The notes under the pieces were generated by a model, which ran no database searches, had not been told where the DNA came from, and saw only the letters and a program-made list of their open reading frames with translations. From IMG/VR virus record IMGVR_UViG_3300020197_000017, positions 1 through 64,000 of that record: a stretch of 64,000 nt of DNA; one strand, written 5' to 3'. Every line of letters begins with the position of its first letter. The stretch's first letter is position 1. Source of the stretch: a virus. A program made the translations under genes and the position numbers. This document shows, in pieces, positions 60,501 through 64,000 of this stretch.

Positions 60501-60830
60501 CACGCCAGCCCGTTCCGTCGCGGCGAGGTCGTGCCGCTGTCTGCCGTCGAGGCGCACAACGCGGAGGCCGAAGCCGAAGGGCACGAGACGGTCTCGCACG
60601 CACCGGTGCTCCGCGCCATGACCCAGGTCCCGCTCAGCGGCACCGAGGACTGGATGGCGCGCCTCAACTACCAGCGCCTGAAGGACACCTACACCGAGGG
60701 TGCCGCCCAGGGCTGGAAGTCCAACATCCACGAGCACCCGATCCCGGGGCTCGCGCACGGAGCGGAGTTCGGAACACGCCCGCCGCGTGCTATCTCTGCA
60801 CCCTCACCCGCCGCTGGAGTACGTCGATGA
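54513..60830 (+). CDS. rpoBC: Single-chain RNA polymerase: beta fused to beta-prime, 2105 aa
   Basis: One frame holds both large subunits of bacterial-type RNA polymerase. Beta part (about 1-1036): LPKMTRRYSYIIEGQERQ near 100, the rifampicin-region DQTNPL at 357, PTHLGFIDPIQTPEG at 396, GDKMAGRHGNKG at 810 and PSRMNVGQVLE. Beta-prime part (about 1037-2105): SNGEIRLPEKQT, VLPVLPPAVRR-like lid region, ARRQDLSGRS near 1315, catalytic NADFDGD (Asp1425, 1427, 1429), bridge helix HGARKG near 1710, second zinc site Cys1746/1808/1815/1818 with bacterial spacing, trigger loop TQLTMKTFHTGG at 1847, and a C-terminal domain with PHELLHHTKSIG. The beta-prime N-terminal zinc domain is missing. Total length is about three quarters of E. 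coli beta plus beta-prime. ATG 54513 is preceded by GTGGAG at a rather long distance. No alpha or omega gene was seen. Its stop overlaps a virion-type gene. Confidence 0.95.
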   Translation: MPNLNPEAAFESLKERAAEAIRAQFPFEGARRRLELAEIVFDDRAAISSDIHHVDNLEEQFRARTTGMTWGVPVRARLRLVDKTSGALVEEKLVTLARLPKMTRRYSYIIEGQERQHDSVFRSKPRPYHRIAGNGDLQGRWNLARGRGFDIGYEPKAGKMTFSVGTSNLPLYSVLRTLGVTDAEIEHAWGNAVYAANTKAVHLDKDVDKLFAALGLRLEDRSHGTPQARAQRVREYFDRETEVWPDAMKSAFGRESSNVNGENLLASSRRLLDIQKGRTKEDPPPSELPDDRQALSAKYLTTTEDFVVEAIRHHETLLRRQVRDRIDKPEYGIDQIMSPNTYNKVVLAPFAHAQRPDQTNPLQFLSGHMRTTIRGKDFGGVGSDKINLDPDKELNPTHLGFIDPIQTPEGEDTGIALNLPLGIHMSRADVREGSKSKTSSGQDLRTKVFDTKTGKMILASPADLEHAIVAYPDQVRWVRGMPEPVSNEVVCYDEERRTSKRPWAKVRYVLPSSKALLSFSANLIPFLQNDNGNRAMMAAKQQEQALALVHREAPLVQVKTDGAQTFEQVVGSFVSHTSPVAGVVRKVEPGAIHVQTPTGSVAVPVYNHFPLNGGKNSLHAAPLVKAGDTVQKGTLLADTNYTKGGALAMGANLRVAYIPWKGLTFEDGIVVSESAAQKMASDHLHVSEITVYASMLGGTGGSKARWADYATPAAASPEHLAKLDDRGIVKEGTPVHTGDILVAVLSPKQMSEDDKIAARIHKSLAKPYKDVSLLWDHPYSGTVVKIIVNETLNRRQIAVHVKTSKPLEIGDKMAGRHGNKGIISRIVPDSQMPHTKDGQHVEVLLNPAGVPSRMNVGQVLETAASKIADKTGKPYVVENFVPGVDYAAQVKRDLARYGLSDTEELIDPETGRSVGQVMVGKQYMMQLHHQVEKKMTGRSFATGYTHSGEAPKGSGVPGGGQKMDMLTTYAMLAHGANQNLREAYTFKSDGDQHAAWAAVISGSPLPPPQPSRGMTNFQHYLRAMGVNTEKRGDEYVMMPMTDAHLLGDTKRGIHGISNGEIRLPEKQTVARGARTVEESGGLFDPRVTGGLQGKFWSHVTLAERMPNPIFEGAIQNLTGLTKKEYDMLTSEKGLVGGKSGFHIINARLSAIDVDKELKAEQAKLATASRTDLNRGLKKIRYLEALKAHDMSPLEAYTNQHLPVLPPAVRRVSIGLDGKQVTDDRNPLYLNVGYNNGILKNLDKSSTHAGAQKARAELYNSIRALRVEGMTSPAGTGKPRHMQGLMELLSGKTEDRGAPKESFFQEGVLARRQDLSGRSTIVPEPTLGLDEVGVPRPILMEMYKPFVIRELVRGGKTHIDALKWATEKRDHPQVLAALERAVADHPVFLKRDPGLHKFSIMAFNPKIVDGSAIKIHPLVTKGFNADFDGDTMALYVPVSPQAVDEARKVLPSKNLFSPTTYGLMTVPDQDSLLGLFQSTKWGEEAKTPAGLTAERAVQMMHDGKLKPSDVITVDGKKTTPGRLALAAHLPGEMAKHEQLLHDPAFRLDSGRLKALLTRVGKEHEQAFPHVVDAWKDLGNTMSFKNGSSFSIDDFHDGAAFRDQVLKKYREQEKKLHATPMSSRKRDQEIVKLYQDAQAELKQLGVVRYNQGDNRVWEWAQAGARGNWGQFSQLTVAPILVDDLMKRPVPVPITKSFGEGLSVSEYWASMHGARKGTIDRAQGTKEPGAVTKDIVNTTMGIQITGEDCGATAGKTVSVGAVDLVDRFLATDVKLPDGHAIPAGTLVTPALVSQLRNAGVQEVVARSPLFCRMPRGICAKCYGHSERGALHAVGTNIGVIAGQALGEPITQLTMKTFHTGGVSGAKTAVDSFKRVKQLFMLPDKLPDRATLATVGGVVEKISTDALGGFTVVIEGKPHRVVTGHLLEHVKVGARVHRGDALSTGPTDPHELLHHTKSIGRVRNYITDEVATAYQGMVRQRNIETVVRGMTNLAEIHDAPHASPFRRGEVVPLSAVEAHNAEAEAEGHETVSHAPVLRAMTQVPLSGTEDWMARLNYQRLKDTYTEGAAQGWKSNIHEHPIPGLAHGAEFGTRPPRAISAPSPAAGVRR

Positions 60831-61186
60831 ACAAGGTCGCCCACGTCTACGAGATCTACAAGGAAGCGGGTTTCGACAAGGAGGCCATCAGCTTCGCGCC
60901 CGTCGGCGAGGCCGTCACCAGCGGTGCAAAGTGGGTGGGACACCAGGTTGGGCGCCTCGGCGGTGCGATGCAGCGCACGGCGTACCAGGCGAGCCAGGGG
61001 GTTCCTACGCGGGGCACGACGTGGCTCCACGAAGCGGGCCAGGGCGTGCGCAACCTCGGCAGGGGCATCGCGGCGAACCCCGGCACGGCCGCGGGCGTCG
61101 CGGGGCTCGCTGGCGCCGGCATGATCGGTGCCGGAGGCGCGGGCGTCCTCGCCGGCCGCATGACCGCACCGCGGCGCCAGCAGTAG
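60827..61186 (+). CDS. Tagged protein with Gly/Ala-rich hydrophobic end, 119 aa
   Basis: It is coupled to the polymerase by an ATGA overlap. The N-terminus MNKVAHVYEIYKEAGFDKEA carries the recurring tag pattern. A helical middle with Gln, Gly and Thr follows, then a strongly Gly/Ala-rich hydrophobic stretch (AAGVAGLAGAGMIGAGGAGV) and a short basic end (RMTAPRRQQ). This could be one membrane-spanning helix. Direct linkage to the polymerase gene and the following spike-like gene suggests a virion or ejection protein; this is inference. Confidence 0.72.
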   Translation: MNKVAHVYEIYKEAGFDKEAISFAPVGEAVTSGAKWVGHQVGRLGGAMQRTAYQASQGVPTRGTTWLHEAGQGVRNLGRGIAANPGTAAGVAGLAGAGMIGAGGAGVLAGRMTAPRRQQ

Positions 61187-61192
61187 GCCTGC

Positions 61193-62368
61193 ATGACCAC
61201 CGCGAGGCGGGCACACCGCGGGAGCTCCAGCAGCGGACCTCCCAGCGGCGCGATCATCCTGGCGGGGAAGATCATCGACGTCGATCCCCTCCGCTGGACG
61301 TGCATCGTCCGCACGGAGGGGACAGACGTCTCCAAGGTCCTGTACGACGTCCCGCTCGGCGGTAGCTACCTGCACCTGCTGAACGGGGAGGGCATGTATG
61401 TCATGCCCGACATCGGCGCGCTGGTGCAGGTCTGCGAACCGAGCGAGGGGGACTCGCCACCCTTCATCGTCGCGTACCGCCCCTATCCGAGCCGCTCCGT
61501 CGCCACCTCGAGCGACGAGAACAAGCCGTCGGCGACGAACAACCGCCCGCGCATGGGCCCCGGCGACATGGCCATCTTCGGCCGAGACCGGAACGGCCTG
61601 TTCGTTCGGCGTGGCCAGGTGACGGAGATCTTCGGCGGCCCTCTCGCGCGCACGCTTTACCTCGGACGCACGAGCACGATCCACTCGATCTGCCAGGTGG
61701 CGAAGCTCGACGTGTTCGGCGGGTCTGCCCGCTGGGAGGTCGACCGCCCGGAGTCGGACCCGGACGGTCACCAGGCGACGCGACTCGACCTGAAGATGAA
61801 GGAGTACGCGGACGACCGGGCCTACGCAGCGCGTCTGCAGGTGGGTGGGTCCCTCGACGCCACGACTGAGGGTGCGGTTGATGGAGAGGCCGGCGAGAGC
61901 GGCGCACCTCCGGACAGCGTCGAGCTCGCGGGCCCGGTTGTCCGCCTCCGCGTCTACGAGGACGGGGACGTCGAGGAGGCGGACCTCACAGCAGCCTCGT
62001 CCCTCGCGATCAACAAGGGTGGAGAGATCGAGCTCACCACGAAGGGCAAGACCGTCATCAAAATCCTCGGGAGCAGCACCGTCACGCTGACGGTCAACAC
62101 CGATGGTACGGTCACTCTGGACGCGGACACCTCCGTCACCACCACGGCAGCGGGGCTGGCAGTCACGCACACCGGAGACAAGGTGAAGGTGGGGAACGGG
62201 ACCGCGCGCGCTCTCTTCGACCTGAGTTTCAGCGCCGACGCAGCGGCTGCCTGGACCGAGGTCTCCGCGCTGGCGAAGGCGCTCGGCCTGCCCTCCACGA
62301 ATATCGACAAGCACGCTGCCTCCCTCGGCGCGCAGGCCTACACCGCGCAAAAGCTGGAGACGGACTGA
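61193..62368 (+). CDS. Baseplate central spike candidate (gp5/gpV-like), 391 aa
   Basis: Residues about 15-110 resemble an OB-fold spike base (GAIILAGKIIDVDPLRWTCI, MYVMPDIGALVQVCEPSEGD, FIVAYRPYP), like the N-terminal domain of gpV/gp5 proteins that handle a 'pdiGd.V.v' loop. Residues about 270-350 alternate strands with regular spacing (ELTTKGKTVIKILGSSTVTL, TVNTDGTVTLDADTS), as in the beta-helix spike of membrane-puncturing devices. No lysozyme domain is present. The start has only a weak ribosome site and probably depends on coupling. In a contractile phage this would form the tip of the tail tube. Confidence 0.65.
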   Translation: MTTARRAHRGSSSSGPPSGAIILAGKIIDVDPLRWTCIVRTEGTDVSKVLYDVPLGGSYLHLLNGEGMYVMPDIGALVQVCEPSEGDSPPFIVAYRPYPSRSVATSSDENKPSATNNRPRMGPGDMAIFGRDRNGLFVRRGQVTEIFGGPLARTLYLGRTSTIHSICQVAKLDVFGGSARWEVDRPESDPDGHQATRLDLKMKEYADDRAYAARLQVGGSLDATTEGAVDGEAGESGAPPDSVELAGPVVRLRVYEDGDVEEADLTAASSLAINKGGEIELTTKGKTVIKILGSSTVTLTVNTDGTVTLDADTSVTTTAAGLAVTHTGDKVKVGNGTARALFDLSFSADAAAAWTEVSALAKALGLPSTNIDKHAASLGAQAYTAQKLETD

Positions 62369-63120
62369 TGGCGGTCAGCGAGAACTCCCTGCGCAAGGCG
62401 CTGATCGCGGCGATGGAGCAGTACACTCCGGGCTTCGCCGAGTGGAGCGCGGAGGAGAAGCGCCGGTACAGGACCGGCTATGCGCAGGCGCTCGCCACGT
62501 GGCTCTTCGACGCGATCAAGGAGGCGCAGGTCCCCGTGACCGCGGCCCCCGTGACCAGCGTGTTCAGCCGCTCAGGCGACGTTTCCGCGCAGTCAGAAGA
62601 CTACGCCGAGTTCTACCAGCCCCTCGGGGAACCACAAGTTATCTACTACGCGAGCCTGGAGTGGAAGTCTGCGGACCTGTCGGCGCAGTGCGACGGAGCG
62701 ACAATCACCTTCGACCTGCCCGAGACCCCGGCCGCCGCGACCACGGTGCGCCTGTACTGGAACGGACAGCGGCTGATCCCCGGGCGAGACTTCACCGTCG
62801 CCGGGGCGCTGGTCACGCTGGACGCATTTTCGTTCATCCCCGGCGCGGGGCAGGCACTGGAAGCCGAGTACGGGATCACCGGACCGAACGCGGTGCTGAA
62901 GTCGTCCGACCTGTCCGAGCAGTGCGACGGGGAGACGCAGGTCTTCGTGCTACCCGAGCCCGCTGTCACCGGTTCCATGCGCGTCTACCGGAACGGTCAG
63001 CGGCTCCTAACCGGCGTTGACTTCGCGGAGGCAAGCGCATCGACATTTGAGCTACTGGAGGGCTTGACCCCTTCCGCCCTGGAGAGCATCGAGGTAGAAT
63101 ACATCGTCGCCGTGACGTAG
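62368..63120 (+). CDS. Tail or fibre protein with two repeated beta domains, 250 aa
   Basis: The start overlaps the upstream stop (TGATG). An N-terminal helix (NSLRKALIAAMEQYTPGFAE) is followed by VTSVFSRSGDVSAQSEDYAE, which matches a common tail-fibre element of the form 'v.sVfgR.G.v.a..gdY'. Two copies of a ~75-residue module follow. Each starts with DLSxQCDGxT, continues with an LPE/P strand and contains NGQRLxxGxDF, at about residues 105-175 and 180-248. Repeated beta modules with NGQRL are found in fibre or spike appendages. Exact position in the virion unknown. Confidence 0.65.
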   Translation: MAVSENSLRKALIAAMEQYTPGFAEWSAEEKRRYRTGYAQALATWLFDAIKEAQVPVTAAPVTSVFSRSGDVSAQSEDYAEFYQPLGEPQVIYYASLEWKSADLSAQCDGATITFDLPETPAAATTVRLYWNGQRLIPGRDFTVAGALVTLDAFSFIPGAGQALEAEYGITGPNAVLKSSDLSEQCDGETQVFVLPEPAVTGSMRVYRNGQRLLTGVDFAEASASTFELLEGLTPSALESIEVEYIVAVT

Positions 63121-63169
63121 GAGTCGGAAGCGGCACGCTCGCTTTTACCCCTCACGCTCGGAGCCTACC

Positions 63170-64000
63170 GTGCCTCTCCAGTTTGTCACCGACCAGTACA
63201 CCGACAGCAGCGTCACCACCAGCAAACTCGCCGACGCCTCCATCACGGGCGCCAAGCTCGCCGCCGACGCGAAGGCCAGCGCACTCCAGTCGAAGCTGGT
63301 GGGCCGCTGGGTCCAGGTCGCGGAGCAGGCGAGCCCTTCCGCAAGCACGATGAACGTCAAGACCCTGCTGGGCTTCGACAGCGCCGCGGGCGTGGACCCC
63401 GAGGGTGTCGCCAAGGGCAAGGATGCTCTCCTGGAAGCGGCGAACGGCAACGAGTTCAACACCACGACCGGCAAGGTCGGTGCGAACGCTCGCGCCCGCA
63501 GCAGCAAGGTGCCCATCATGGACGCGAGCGGCGATGCCATCGTGGACAGCGTCGGTCGCGAGGTCTGGGGCGTGATCTCCTGTTCCGCCCGCACCACGGC
63601 GGGCAGCTACACCCTCCGCTTCTTCAGCGGCGAGTTCGGCAGCGGGACCGAGATCGCCTACACGATGGCATCGCCGTTCGTCTTCGCCTACGCGCAGATT
63701 TTCGACCTGAACGACATGCCGGTCTGGGATGACGCGACCGTCGCCATGGTTGACAAGTCGGCCGCGCAGCTCGCCGCCGGGCAGATCGTCACCAGCCTCC
63801 TGGCCGCCGACGCCGTCACCAGCGCCAAGCTCTCGTCCTCCGCTGCCGATGACTCCGCCCGCGCCGTGTCCACGAACCACGTCAAGGACTCCGCGATCTC
63901 GTCCACGAAGATCGCGAACGGCGCGGTCGTGGCCGGGAAGTACGCGGCGGGTAGCATCGCCAACGCCGACATGGCCGACTCTGCCGTGAGCGGCGCGAAG
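63170..64000 (+). CDS. Fibre-type protein with SKL repeats (3' end outside window)
   Basis: GTG 63170 has GGAG eight bases upstream, and the frame is open to the window's end (277 codons). The N-terminus contains short repeats of the form SKLADASITGAKLAADA. Similar units return after residue 195 (SLLAADAVTSAKLSS, DSAISSTKIANGAVVAGKYA, NADMADSAVSGAK). Between them is a globular domain of ~150 residues. This repeat type is common in phage fibres, where it forms a trimeric beta-structured shaft. The receptor-binding end lies beyond the window. Confidence 0.75.
   Translation, partial: MPLQFVTDQYTDSSVTTSKLADASITGAKLAADAKASALQSKLVGRWVQVAEQASPSASTMNVKTLLGFDSAAGVDPEGVAKGKDALLEAANGNEFNTTTGKVGANARARSSKVPIMDASGDAIVDSVGREVWGVISCSARTTAGSYTLRFFSGEFGSGTEIAYTMASPFVFAYAQIFDLNDMPVWDDATVAMVDKSAAQLAAGQIVTSLLAADAVTSAKLSSSAADDSARAVSTNHVKDSAISSTKIANGAVVAGKYAAGSIANADMADSAVSGAK

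Overview
The window is part of the genome of a GC-rich tailed bacteriophage with a contractile (myovirus-type) virion. The evidence is a portal protein, a baseplate hub candidate, a gp25-like wedge protein, a baseplate J/gp6-like protein, a central-spike candidate and very large fibre proteins. These sit beside a complete DNA replication and recombination block and a phage-encoded RNA polymerase. Terminase, major capsid, sheath, tube and tape-measure genes were not recognised, so the full genome must be clearly larger than 64 kb. The host cannot be named. The high GC suggests a high-GC bacterium (inference only). No tRNA, rRNA, CRISPR array or insertion sequence was recognised.

Layout. (1) Bases 1-30,491, all rightward and tightly packed with many ATGA/TGATG overlaps: baseplate hub (5' end cut), small virion-type proteins, a sigma-70-like factor, fibre adaptors, gp25-like, a 2210-residue J-like protein, further giant baseplate/tail proteins (758 and 1609 residues), a GNAT-like protein with a repeat tail, and a 2010-residue tail fibre whose distal half has a different base composition. 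(2) About 30,500-30,630: two back-to-back hairpin terminators where the rightward and leftward units converge. (3) Bases 48,105 down to 30,628, all leftward: a small Cys-rich protein, SF2 helicase, family-4-type uracil-DNA glycosylase, DnaB helicase, DnaG primase, a zinc-ribbon protein that may bind ssDNA, PolA-type DNA polymerase, MazG-like and HU-like proteins, a RecA-like recombinase, a Cas4/RecB-type Fe-S nuclease, a RusA-like resolvase and several unknowns. (4) Bases 48,184-53,565, rightward: unknown virion-type proteins and the portal. (5) Bases 54,322-53,559: a tiny leftward cluster (membrane microprotein, zinc protein, repeat-containing ORF). (6) Bases 54,513-64,000, rightward: RNA polymerase, a tagged membrane-like protein, spike candidate and fibre proteins (last one cut by the window).

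The outstanding feature is the RNA polymerase. One 2105-residue chain carries the bacterial beta subunit followed by beta-prime, with nearly all catalytic motifs kept (GDKMAGRHGNKG, NADFDGD, bridge helix, trigger loop, second zinc site). The beta-prime N-terminal zinc domain is missing. It lies between the portal and the spike candidate and overlaps a virion-type gene by ATGA. A sigma-like factor lies in the other virion block. Together they suggest a phage that carries its own transcription machine, possibly inside the particle (inference).

A second theme is a set of otherwise unrelated proteins next to virion genes that share a short N-terminal helix ending in K-x-A, several with Gly/Ala-rich hydrophobic segments. 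This resembles a packaging or targeting tag. A third is a repeated beta-rich module (GDxLxIxxGxxxGxYxI) spread through the giant baseplate and fibre proteins. A fourth is the unusual number of Cys-rich metal-binding proteins, and two replication-block proteins that share acidic PRGRGR repeats.
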